A DNA stretch of 64,000 nt, from positions 11,516,478-11,580,477 of the forward strand of contig CM043961.1 of the NCBI GenBank assembly GCA_014529385.2, in the 5' to 3' direction. The DNA comes from Adiantum capillus-veneris. Taxonomy: Eukaryota > Streptophyta > Polypodiopsida > Polypodiales > Pteridaceae. How positions within the stretch are numbered: position 1 is the first letter of the stretch; every line of letters begins with the position of its first letter. The translations under genes and the position numbers were made by a program. Positions 23,053 to 33,372 of the stretch are shown here, in pieces. The notes below the pieces were generated by a model that searched no databases, was not told where the DNA came from, and saw only the letters and a list, made by a program, of their open reading frames with translations.

Positions 23053-24599
23053 CTTCCAAGACTCAAAGCCCTTCTTGGTTTGGTTGACACAAGGTGGTGG
23101 CTTAGAAGGACAACCATTTGCATGCCATTGTGCTCATGCTTACATAAGTTGGTCAAGAAATGGCTCCTTTTTCATTGACTTTGTAACAGATAGATTTGCA
23201 CCTTTGGAGATTCGTGAGAGATTGAGAATAATCTTTGATCGTCTATATTTGAATTGCTCACGCAATTGAGGGATAACCTTTGCAACTTTTGCACCCTGCA
23301 ATTGTTTTGCTGCACTAATGGAGTGTTGTCCAGAGATGATCCAATAGTCAACATTGTGAACATCCTCTTTGGCAAGTTTTTCAGGAGGAAATTTTTTGGA
23401 AGGATCACAAGGCATCAAAATTGCCAATATCTCATCTTCCTTTGGTTCTTGAATGAAGTCCAAAGTCAAAATCCTAACCCAATCTAGATTCAATCTTTTG
23501 TAAACATAGTTTGATGGAGTAGGAAACAACTTGACACGTCCATGTTAAAGGCTTCATTAATGCCAAAAGGATAGGATCCCTTCTTGATTTTTAAGGAGGT
23601 CAGTGCCTTGTTATCTTCTGATGGAGTTTCCATTTCCATCAACCCCTTTTCAAAAACCTTTTTGTCTTCTGCATTCTTTTTCATCTTCCTCTTTGCTAGT
23701 TTTTGTCAATCTTCTTCAAGAGTAGAATTATCCTTTGCCTTCCTTTTTCTTGTGAGGCCTTGCGAATCTTGCTCTTGTGAACCTTCTTGCTCCTCTAAAT
23801 TTATGGTGGTAGAGATCTTCTCTGCATGTGTTAATCAGAGCTTGCACAGGCACCTCTTGATGCTGCAAGTGCACTCCTAACTATGGCTTTCCCTGTCTTC
23901 TCCACAACTTTCTTAGATAGTGACCATATTGGTTTCTTTGTAGGTACAAGCTTCTTTGGTAAGATCAAGGCTCGCTTTGCATGTTTCACTACCTTCACTA
24001 GGTCTTCCACACAATTCACACCCGAGTCTTCTTGATTAGTAAAGCTGTAGATCTTCAATCCTAATTTTACAATAGAATTTTCTTTTCCTAGTTTGCTACC
24101 ATTCATGTCTACTACATGAAAAGTGCCCAATGATAAGCAAAACTTGTTTGCCTTTGTAGTCTCTCCAATAGGTAGCACATTACATACAAAGCATGGCATT
24201 GTTGCTGCATCCACATCATCTTTGACTCCCAAAACAATTACCATGTCTCCGTATTTCACATTCCCTTGTGACAAATATAAATAGATGTCACCTTTGTAGT
24301 TTGCATATGTATCATAGGTATTCACAAACCACTTCAATCCACATGATTTTTTTTTTCTAGCAACACATAGTCTTTATGTGTCACTCCTTCTTCTTTTGTT
24401 AATTCAAAGGTATTGTCGACCTTTATTCTTGGAGTAGTAGTTTTGGCTTGAGTGGACATTCCAAGAACATCGAGTGTGAAGACTTGTGCACCCTGCACTG
24501 GTATACTTCGTACATTCCGGAAGCCTCCATTCTTGAAACAACAAAAAATAACAATTTTAGAACCTAAACAAGGAGCACATGTTTAAGTTAAATAGTACA

Positions 24600-26517
24600 T
24601 TTAAAAAAATACACTAGCATGTGTAGGCGAGGCTCAAACTTAAGTTTGAGCCAAAAGGTGTTGCTCTGTGCCCTTGCTAGCCACAAGGATTTCATGAGGG
24701 TAGACTTGCAAGTTAGCGCTACACTAAATTTGAGCCTAAAAGTGAAGCTTTATGACTTTTTCTAGCTAAAAGGATGTCATGAGGCTAGGCGTGCACCCTA
24801 GTGCTACATTAGCATATGAGAGGAAGCTCAAACTTAAGTTTGAGCCTAAAAGTGATGTTTTAATCGCTTTGTAGCCACAAGGATGTCATGAGGCTAATCT
24901 TGCAGCATATGCACTTGAGGCTTGAACTTAAGCTCGAGCCTAAAGGTTCTATTGTATGCACTTGGTAGCCACGAGTATGTCATCAAGCTAGCCTTGCATG
25001 CTAGTGCTATACTCAAATATGCAGGCGAGGGTTGAAGTAAGGTTGAGCCTTTTGGCATTGGTAACTAGAAGGATGTCAGGAGGCTAGACTTAAGTTCAAG
25101 CCTAAGTGTTTTTCTATTCTTGCATGAATCCTAAAAGGACGTGATGAAGCTAGACTTGCATGATAGTGCTATACTAACATATATAGGTGAGGCTCAAACT
25201 TAAGTTTGAGCCTCTTGCCTTCAAGGATGTCATGAGTCTAGCTTTACACCCTAGTGCTATAATAGCATATGCAAATAAGGCTAGCATATGTAGGGGAGGC
25301 TCAAACTTAAGTTCAAGCCTAGCCCTTAGTAGCCACAAGGATGTCACGAGGCGAGCCTTGCCTAAAGGTGTTATTCTATGCCCTTGGTAGCCACAAAGAT
25401 GCCCATCAAGCTAGCCATGCATGTTGGTGCTACTCTAGTATAGTCAAGTGAGGATCAAACTTAAGTTTGGGCCTCTTGGAATTGGTAGCCACACATATAT
25501 CATGAGGCTAGCCTTACACTCTAGTGCTACAATAGCATATGCAATCGAGGCTCAAACTTAAGTTCAAGCCTATAAGTGTTTTTCTATTCACTTGGTATCC
25601 ACAAGGATGTCATTAAGCTAGACTTGCTATACTAGCATATGTAGGCGGGATTGAACTTAAGTTCAAGCCTCTTTCCCTAAGTAGCCACAAGGATGTCATT
25701 AAGCTAGACTTGCTGTATTAGCATATGTAAGCGAGGTTCAAACTTAAGTTCGAGCCTCTTTCCCTAAGTAACCACAAGGATGTCATGAGGTTAGCCTTAC
25801 ACACTAGTGCTACAATAGCATATGCAATTGAGGCTCAAACTTGAGTTTGAACCTAAAGGTGTTGTTCTATTCCCTTGGTATCTACAAGGATTTCTTGAAG
25901 CTAGACTTTCATGGTAGTGCTATACTAGCATATGTAGGCAAGGCTTAAACTTAAGTTCGAGCCTCTTGCCCTTAGTAGCCACAAGGATTTCATGAGGCAA
26001 GCCTTGCATCCTAGTACTACACTAGCATATGCAAATGAGGCTTGAACTTAGGCTCAAGCCTAAGGTGCTATTCTATACCCATGGTAGCCACAAGCATGTC
26101 ATTAGTCTAGCCTTGCATTCTAGTGCTACACTAGCCTATGCAAGTGAGGATCGAACTTAAGTTCAAGAATCTTGGAATTAGTATCTCAAAAGGATGAGGT
26201 TAGCTTTACTCCCTAGTGCTACAATAGCTTATGCAGTTGAGGCTCAAACTTAAGTTTGAGCCTTAAAGTGTTTTTCTTTTCGTTTGGTATCCATAAGGAT
26301 TTCATGAAGGTAGACTTGCATGGTAGTGCTATACTGACGTATGTAGGCAAGGTGTGTACTTAAGTTCAAGCATCTTGCCATTGTTTGCCACAAGGATGTC
26401 ATGATGCTAGTCTTACACCCTAGTGCTACAATAGAAAATGCAAACAAGACTCAAATTTGAGTTCAAGCCTAAAGGTGTTATTCTATGGCCTTGGTAGCTA
26501 CAAGGATGCCACGAGGT
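24600..26517. repeat. Palindromic satellite array, about 18 units of ~100 bp
   Basis: Degenerate units share words such as CCTTGGTAGCCACAAGGATG, TCATGAGGCTAGCCTTGCA, CTAGTGCTACACTAGCATAT, and end in a palindrome made of GGCTCAAACTT followed by its reverse complement AAGTTTGAGCC. Perfect 22-bp copies lie at 24632-24653, 25191-25212 and 26241-26262; about 15 others differ by a few bases. Spacing between palindromes is mostly 83-111 bp. The array lies upstream (minus sense) of the first exon seen of the broken methyltransferase-like gene, possibly in another intron. It ends at the LTR at 26518. Confidence 0.9.
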
Positions 26518-27469
26518 TGTTGGTGTAGGCCTCCCTTCTCACAAGCTTGGAGTAGATGATGAGCTTTCCATTAAAGCTTGAGAAGGAGAGAGAGTCTTCT
26601 TTGCTTCACACATGAGATTGTGTGAGTGTATGTGTGATAATGCCTTGCCAAAATCAGCCCCCTCTCTCTCTTGGTCGACCCTTCTTGATTTTTACTCACG
26701 GTGGCATCCCATTGGACCCTGCAAAGCTTATCCAATGATAATTAAGAAGCATAAGTGATAGACTTATGTGTCTCCTTTTCCCCTTTTGTGAGAGCTTTAG
26801 GTAATTAAATAATGCAATTAAACTCTCATTGGAGCCCTTAGTCTTCTGGCCAATAGGAATCAAGCAAGCCATTGGGCTGCTGAATGCTCATTGGACCCCA
26901 TGGGAGACTGTCCAATAGTTTTCTAGAGAGATTAATTTCTATTGATTCGTTTATCAAGTATTTTAAAATGAATTAATCCAAGTGTAATTTAGCCTAATTC
27001 TCATTGGTCCACCTCTATGGCCATCCAATAGGATTTGAATGCACCTTGGGGGCAACTGGGCTAGGGAGCTGACATGTGTTCACTATTCCCTTTGTGTAAA
27101 GGGAGCCTGCTACAATTTTGGGCTCGCCCCCTCCTATCTAGGGATATGTGAAGACTTTTTGTTCACATAAGCATTCAATTTTACCTAGAATTTGACCATT
27201 GGACATAACCTTTGAATTTTGGAACCTTAGCATTTTGGAAGTCTTAATGGGTTGAACATTAGGGTCTTTGAAGCCCATTGTTGTACATTGGTCTTTTATA
27301 GATGGCCCCCCTTTTGGATCCCTATTTTCCTCCTTTGGATCCCTATTGCGACCGGTCTGCCAGCTTAACCAATATTCTAGATTTTTCTCCCCTGGTACGT
27401 TCCCATATTAAATGATCAGTTTAACATGAGAAAATCATTCAAAAGAATTAGATATTAGTTATTATGACA
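26518..27469 (-). repeat. Ty3/gypsy 3' LTR (minus strand), 952 bp
   Basis: Runs from TGTTGGTGTAGGCC to ...GTTATTATGACA, so on the minus strand it begins TGTCATAATAAC and ends with CA. Directly upstream on the minus strand is TTTCAAGAGAGAGGTAA (27470-27486), a polypurine-tract-like sequence, and the gypsy integrase lies farther upstream. No second copy of this LTR is in the window. The left boundary abuts the satellite array. Confidence 0.65.
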
Positions 27470-27861
27470 TTACCTCTCTCTTGAAATCATAGTCGTCCTC
27501 GACTATGGGGTAGAGAAGATAAAGCCTATTCATTAGTCCTTTTTCTAGCGAGTAGAGGATCCCTATCTTACCCTACGACATTGTTCCAGAATGGATGACT
27601 AATCCATTTGGTGCTTGAGAGCCTAAGCTACCGCAAACATGTCTGCACATTAGTCCTATCAATCTTCCATAATAGAGTGACAATCTCTACTTGGTGTTGG
27701 GGAGATGTCGTCTCCACAAACTTGATCTTCAGCATGCATACTTCTTAACATTTGTTTACAATAAAGAAAAAGAGAGTCTTATAAGACAAAAACTTTGTTC
27801 ATTTTAAACATTTTTACATTTGCTTACTCTAGAGAAGCATTGTAAGCATTGACAAGGTTTA
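27470..27861 (-). mobile_element. Ty3/gypsy 3' internal segment, left of the copia insertion
   Basis: Contains the polypurine-like tract next to the LTR and about 370 bp of untranslated or very decayed sequence (minus sense). It is separated from the rest of the gypsy element by the copia insertion at 27,862-33,372; the duplicated GTTTA marks the insertion point. Confidence 0.6.
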
Positions 27862-28661
27862 TGCTAAGTATGGAGCCTGATTTACCCTTGTAATTTTCTG
27901 TGGTAAAAGCGCACATTGTAAGGCCCCCATTATGAGGAGAAGCCATCGTGCGTGAAGGAAAATCACTCATCGGAAACCAAAATTTTCACGGACAAGAATC
28001 AGGGGCAACTTTAAAGGCCTCGGGGGCGGAGGCCCCCGAGACTTTTTTTCGCTGGAATATTCTTTTTTTCGCCGGAATATTATGGCCGGCCGGCGGCCGG
28101 AAAGTGGTCGGAAAACAACCGGTGGTTGGCCGGTGGCCGGTAGTCAATGGCCGATGGCCGGTGGTCGGAAGTCAGTGGCCGGCGACCGGTGGCCGAATTC
28201 AATGGCCGGTGGCCGAATTCAAAAGCGGACTTGTCTTCTCAAGGGCGGCCACACATGGGCGGATTGGAGGGTCCGATTTGGACTTATTCGCACAAGGGCG
28301 GCTACACATGGCTGTCTCTCATAAGAGAGGGCAGCCCTTTTGGCCTATAAAAGGAGGCCATTTCTACACACATTTCATAGTGTGAAGTTGATGCAACAAG
28401 GTGAGTGTGAGGTTGTGAGAGTGAAGCAAGGCGGGAGCTCCATTAAGGGTATAATCCCTTTGTAAACTACTTCTTGTTTTGAAGTACTAAAGCCATTGAG
28501 TGGCTGCTTTCCCGTGGACGTAGCCCACATTGGGTGAACCATGTATATCGTGTGTACTCTCTCTCTCTCTCTCTACTCTATAATCTCGTGTATATAAATC
28601 TGTCTCTCTCCATTAAGTAATCTACTCAATTATCTATTTAGCTACGTCTTATTTCCTAACA
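27862..28661 (+). repeat. Copia-1 5' LTR (800 bp)
   Basis: TGCTAAGTATGGAGCC ... TTATTTCCTAACA. It is about 107 bp longer than the 3' LTR. The extra material is a GC-rich inverted repeat (28019-28040) followed by T runs, and additional GGCCGG/CCGGTGG-type units at about 28083-28222. Otherwise the two LTRs differ at few positions. Confidence 0.95.
28346..28352 (+). promoter_or_regulatory. TATA box of copia-1 5' LTR
   Basis: TATAAAA inside CCTATAAAAGGAGG, conserved in the other LTR at 33055-33061. It would start the element's RNA roughly 30 bp downstream; the start site itself cannot be seen. Confidence 0.65.
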
Positions 28662-28663
28662 AC

Positions 28664-28675
28664 TGGTATCAGAGC
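28664..28675 (+). other. Copia-1 primer-binding site
   Basis: TGGTATCAGAGC, complementary to the 3' end of plant initiator Met-tRNA, begins two bases after the 5' LTR end. This is the standard minus-strand priming site of plant copia elements. Confidence 0.93.
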
Positions 28676-28734
28676 AAGGTTTGCTCGTAGCTAAATTATC
28701 TCAAGGAAAGGATTCCTTGAATTGAGTGGGAGTT

Positions 28735-30638
28735 ATGGCGGAGGAAGGGAAGCTCAAGATTGAGAAGTTCAATGGCAAAACTACCAGCATTGGAAGATGC
28801 AGATTGAAGACTATCTCTACCAGAAGGACCTCTATTTGCCACTAGGCGGTCTAGCGAAGAAGCCTGCAACAATGGCAGATGAAGCATGGATTGTCCTTGA
28901 TCGAAAGGCACTGGGAACAATCCGGTTAAGCTTGGCGTCAACGGTGGTCTTCAATGTTTCGGAGATGAAGACCACGGAGGACTTGATGAAGTCACTTGAC
29001 GACTTCTACGAGAAACCATCGGCATCCAATAAGGTATTTCTCATGAAGCGCTTGTTCAATCTAAAGATGGCAGAGAATGGTTCAATTGCAGAACACCTAA
29101 ATGACTTTAGCACAAACATAAGTCAACTTCGATCAGTGAAAATCAATTTCGATGACGAAGTGCGAGCTCTCCTTATACTATCATCTCTACCGGATAGTTG
29201 GGACAGCCTTGTGATGGCTGTAAGTAATTCTATCTCTGGCACAAATACTCTTAAGTTTGATGATGTTGTGGGTGTTCTCCTAAGCGAGGAAATGCGAAGG
29301 AGAAGCACAGGAGAATCATCAAGTACTGCACTATCAGTGGAAACAAGAAGAAGGCTTAAGGAGAGGTTCAAAAACCAAAAGGGTGGTGATCGCTCAAGGC
29401 GGAGCAAGTCACACACAAAGTCAGTTCTTGAATGTTGGAACTGTGGCAAGAAGGGCCACGTCAAGAAGGATTGCTGGTCCAAGAACAAGAAGGAGACAGA
29501 GTCTCAAAACAACAAGCCAACATCGGAGGCCAATGTGGCAGGTAAAGTAGAGCAAGATGCTCTAATTCTCTCATTAGACAATGTGTTTAATTCTTGGATA
29601 GTAGATTCCGGGGCTTCATTCCATGCGACACCACACAAGCAACATTTCCAAGACTACACCAAAGGTAATTTTGGGTATGTATACTTGGGAGATGATGAAG
29701 CTTGTGAGATTGTCGGCAAAGGTACAGTTTCTGTCAAAACTGCTAACGGAAATGAATGGAAGCTTAAAGATGTTAGGCATGTTCCTTCTCTTCGCAAAAA
29801 TTTGATCTCTACAGGACAATTAGACGATGAAGGTCACAACATTGCATTCGGAAACAAACGGTGGAAGATCTCAAAGGGATCTTTGGTGGTTGCCAAGGGT
29901 GAAAAAGTCGGTACACTTTACTTGTGTACTGTTAGCACGCAACCTTCAGCTTGTGCAGCAACTACAGAAGTTGACAGTGCGGTGTGGCACTACCGACTTG
30001 GGCATATGAGTGCCAAAGGAATGCAAATCCTTCAAACAAAGAAGCTTCTACCAGGTTTGAAAGAAGTGGACTTAGAGTTCTATGAAGATTGTGTTTATGG
30101 TAAACAAAAGAGGGTAAAATTTCAAAAATCAGGAAATGAAAGAAAAAATAAAAAACTTGAGTTGGTTCATTCTGATGTTTGGGGTCCTGCAAGTACACCA
30201 TCACTTGGTGGCTCATTGTACTATGTAACATTCATAGACAATGCGACTAGAAAAACATGGGTTTATGTCATGAAGAATAAATCCGATGTATTTTCCATAT
30301 TTCAAAGGTGGAAAGCCTTTGTGGAGAATGAAACAGGTACCAAGGTTAAATGCCTCAAATCCGACAATGGAGGCGAATATTGCAGCCAATCTTTTGAAAG
30401 CTTTTGTGCTAGCAATGGCATTCGGAGGCAAAGGACAACCCCAAGGACACCTCAACAAAATGGGATTTCGGAAAGGATGAACAGGACAATCATGGAACGA
30501 GCACGAAGCATTCGGCTACATGCAGGCCTACCACTTGAGCTTTGGGCGGAAGCTGTAAGTACGTCTGTGTACTTAATCAATCGGTCACCCTCAACGGCAT
30601 TGGATGGGGGGAGTTCCGGAAGAGGCATGGACAGGTAA
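28735..30638 (+). pseudogene. Copia-1 polyprotein part 1: GAG, protease, integrase
   Basis: The natural start is the ATG at 28735 (MAEEGKLKIEKF). A one-base loss in an A run near 28773 puts the rest in another frame, open from 28797. Domains in order: copia GAG, CCHC zinc knuckle (CWNCGKKGHVKKDC, about 29434-29475), aspartic protease (IVDSGASFHAT, about 29600-29630), GAG-pre-integrase (WHYRLGHMS ... CVYGKQ), and integrase core with HSDVWGP, SDNGGEY and a downstream Glu in GISERMN. The zinc-binding motif before the core has Tyr where the first Cys is usual (FYEDC). The frame is lost near 30604-30638. Confidence 0.9.
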
Positions 30639-31017
30639 ACTGGTGAATTATGCATTTCTCAAAGTGTTTGGGTGTGAGGATTTCATGCACATAGATAGAA
30701 GCCTAAGATCAAAGTTAGATGCAAAGTCCAAAAAGTGTTTCTTCATTGGCTATGGAGAAGGAGACTTTGGGTATCGCCTATGGAATCCTGAAGATGGTAA
30801 AATCTTAAGGAGTAGGGATGTAATTTTTAACGAACAAAATATGTACAAAGATTACTTGGAAAGAAAACAAACAAAAGAAACAGGTGATGAGTACATGGAG
30901 CTTGAGGACGGTGAAGACTCAAGGACTGCAAACGGTGACAATGTGCAACAACGTCAACCAAATGAGGAGCCTCCACCTATTCCCCGAAGATCTACAAGAG
31001 CAAGTAGACCTCCATAA
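30604..31017 (+). pseudogene. Copia-1 polyprotein part 2: integrase C-terminus/linker
   Basis: Continues the polyprotein in a new frame after the frameshift near 30620. It contains the conserved copia block VFGCEDFMHI ... KSKKCFFIGYGEGDFGYRLW and an acidic linker. It ends at a TAA (31015-31017) that lies in frame with the following RT segment, so this is a nonsense change rather than a natural end. Confidence 0.88.
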
Positions 31018-31044
31018 AGGTTTGTTCCTTCCTTCAACCATCTC

Positions 31045-32619
31045 TTGATCTCAGATTCTGGAGAGCCGGAATCATATGAAGAAGCTATGCAACATGAATC
31101 CAAAGAAGAATGGACGAAGAGCATGCAAGTGGAGATGGACTCACTACATCGCAACCAAACATGGGAGTTGGTTGAGTTGCCTAAAGGTCAGCGGACACTT
31201 CAAAACAAATGGGTGTACAAGCTAAAGGAAGAAGAAGGTGGGAAGAAAAGGTACAAGTCTAGGCTTGTGGTAAAAGGTTTTTCTCAAAAGAAAGGTATTG
31301 ACTTCAATGAAATATTTTCTCCTGTTGTAAAAATGAACTCAATTAGGCTTGTCTTAAGCCTTGTGGCAGCCGCTCATGATCTAAATCTCGAGAAAATGGA
31401 TGTAAATACGGCATTCCCTCACGGTGACTTAGAGGAGGAAATCTACATGCTTCAACCAAAGGGGTATGAAGTAAAAGGTAAGGAGAAAATGGTTTGCATA
31501 TTAAAGAAGAGCTTGTATGGTTTAAAGCAAGCATCAAGACAATGGTACTTGAAGTTTGATCGATGGATGTTGGATCACGGATTCACAAGATGCAACTCGG
31601 ATCACTGCGTCTACACGGAGGATTTGGGAGATGGGAAATTCATCATCCTAATGTTGTATGTTGATGACATGTTGATTGCAAGTGCTAACATGCAAGACAT
31701 CAAAGACCTAAAAGAGGAGCTGTCCAAATCTTTTTCAATGAAAGATTTAGGTGCTGCAAAGAGGATACTTGGTATGAAAATATCAAGGGACAGGACGAAG
31801 AAGACAATAAAGCTATCTCAAGAAGATTACATCAAGAAGGTACTAGAAAGGTTTGCAATGCAAAATGCAAAACCAGTTTCTACATCTTTGGCTGGTCATT
31901 TTAAACTAACGAAGGATATGTGTCCAAAGACACAAGAGGAGATAGCCTATATGTCTAAAGTTCCATATGCTGCAGCGGTAGGTTCTTTAATGTATGCTAT
32001 GGTCTGGACAAGGCCAGACATTGCACATGCAGTGGGAGTTGTGAGTAGGTTCATGGACAACCCAGGTAAAGAGCATTGGCAAGCTGTGAAGTGGATACTT
32101 AGGTATCTAAAAGGGACAACAACAAATGCTTTGTATTTTGGAGGAACTGATATTTTTCTAGAAGGGTATGCTGATGCAGATATGGCAGGTGACAAAGATA
32201 CTCGAAGGAGCACTACTGGCTATGTGTTCACGGTTGGAGGCACAGCAGTAAGCTGGGCTTCAAAGCTGCAGAAAGTGGTTTCACTTTCTACCACGGAAGC
32301 AGAGTATGTAGCAATGACGGAGGCAAGCAAAGAAATTCTGTGGCTTCACAGATTCTTAGAAGAGCTTGGATTCAAACAAAACAATTGTGTCTTGTACAGT
32401 GATAGCCAAAGCGCTATCCATATTGCGAAGAACTCAGCCTTTCATTCAAGGACAAAGCACATTGAGGTGAGATATCACTTCATACGCACTCTTTTGGAAG
32501 AGGGACAACTAAAGCTAGGAAAGGTGCATACAAGTGAAAATCCTGCAGACATGTTTACAAAGGTGTTCAACAAGGAGAAGTTGAGCTTTTGCTCATCTTC
32601 AATCGGCATTCAAGGATAA
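31045..32619 (+). pseudogene. Copia-1 polyprotein part 3: RT and RNase H
   Basis: The longest intact domain block of the window (524 codons). RT blocks: NKWVYKLKEEEGGKKRYKSR, KMDVNTAF (first catalytic Asp) followed by PHGDLEEEIYM, LYGLKQASRQWY, and MLYVDDMLIA (YVDD active site, about 31655-31685). RNase H blocks: GYADADMAGD, SLSTTEAEYVAMTEA, LYSDSQSAIHIAKN and NPADMFTK. It is in the same frame as part 2 but cut off by the stop at 31015. All RT and RNase H catalytic acidic residues appear present. Confidence 0.92.
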
Positions 32620-32666
32620 GAAGCCAGAATGGAAAGCAGTCACAGGTTTGGTTTGGAGATCAGTCT

Positions 32667-32679
32667 CCAAGTGGGAGAT
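32667..32679 (+). other. Copia-1 polypurine tract
   Basis: The purine-rich AAGTGGGAGAT lies directly before the 3' LTR and is the expected plus-strand priming site. Confidence 0.75.
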
Positions 32680-33372
32680 TGTTAAGTATGGAGCCTGATT
32701 TACCCTTGTAATTTTCTGTGGTAAAAGCGCACATTTGTAAGGCCCCCATTATGAGGAGAAGCCATCGTGCGTGGAGGAAAATCACTCACCGGAAACCAAA
32801 ATTTTCACGGACAAGAATTAAGGGCAACTTTAAAGGCCGGAATATTCCATTTTGCCGGAATATTATGGCCGGCCGGCGGCCGAAAAGTGGTCGGAAAACA
32901 ACCGGTCGGTTGGCCGGTGGCCGATAGTCAATGGCGGACTTGTCTTCTCAAGGGCGGCCACACATGGGCGGATTGGAGGGTCCGATTTGGACTTATTAGC
33001 ACAAGGGCGGCTACACATGGCTGTCTCTCATAAGAGAGGGCAGCCCTTTTGGCCTATAAAAGGAGGCCATTTCTACACACATTTCATAGTGTGAAGTTGA
33101 TGCAACAAGGTGAGTGTGAGGTGGTGAGAGTGAAGCAAGGCGGGCGCTCCATTAAGGGTATAATCCCTTTGTAAACTACTTCTTGTTTTGAAGTACTAAA
33201 GCCATTGAGTGGCTGCTTTTCCGTGGACGTAGCCCACATTGGGTGAACCACGTATATCGTGTGTACTCTCTCTCTCTCTCTCTCTACTCTATAATCTCGT
33301 GTATATAAATCTGTCTCTCTCCATTAAGTAATCTACTCAATTATCTATTTAGCTACGTCTTATTTCCTAACA
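32680..33372 (+). repeat. Copia-1 3' LTR (693 bp)
   Basis: TGTTAAGTATGGAGCC ... TTATTTCCTAACA, followed by the GTTTA target duplication. It has the canonical TG...CA ends and lacks the GC-rich block of the 5' LTR. Confidence 0.95.

Larger units (their letters stand above)
21024..24531 (-). pseudogene. Broken gene: ParB-like domain plus beta-class methyltransferase-like domain
   Basis: Protein-like sequence runs right to left with a spliceable intron. The first visible exon starts at 24531 after an acceptor-like TTTCAAG. It gives NGGFRNVRSIPVQGAQVFTL, then a region with GDMVIVLGVKDDVDAATMPC (about 24250), a Lys/Glu-rich linker, and a segment with DYWIISGQHSISAAKQL (about 23350). The last resembles the G-x-H-R/S-x-x-A motif of ParB-N domains. 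After the intron comes a helical region. Then VILDLYG (about 21950) resembles a DPPY-type motif lacking one residue. A segment YVLVCFIDFINIKSLLKG follows, and then GGVVLDQSLSKKRRVIALCK (about 21540-21480), like the FxGxG SAM-binding motif. That DPPY-first, FxGxG-last order is that of beta-class N6/N4 DNA methyltransferases. An acidic tail ends at a TAG (21024-21026). At least six frameshifts or stops make it a pseudogene. The N-terminus is not in view. The domain calls are inference from short motifs. Confidence 0.5.
27862..33372 (+). mobile_element. Complete Ty1/copia retrotransposon, 5.5 kb
   Basis: Two LTRs (27862-28661 and 32680-33372) bound an internal region with a Met-tRNA primer site, GAG-PR-IN-RT-RH order and a polypurine tract. 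GTTTA occurs at 27857-27861 and 33373-33377, a 5-bp target duplication. Domain order (integrase before RT) defines copia. The coding region has two frameshifts and one stop, so this copy is not autonomous, yet the LTRs remain very similar, which points to a fairly recent insertion. It landed in a minus-strand gypsy element. Confidence 0.95.

Noticed and set aside
24600-26517. CRISPR-like regular repeat array
   Set aside because: Spacing is uneven, the 'spacers' are themselves repeats of one another, and the context is eukaryotic; it is a satellite.
28019-28050. Rho-independent-type terminator (GC hairpin plus T run)
   Set aside because: It lies in the U3 of a plant LTR; the resemblance has no functional meaning for RNA polymerase II. 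Kept only as a structural oddity.
27948-28385. Frames of 67-145 codons across the GGCCGG-rich LTR segment
   Set aside because: All lie inside the copia-1 LTR, have repetitive Arg/Gly/Trp composition and recur in the 3' LTR.
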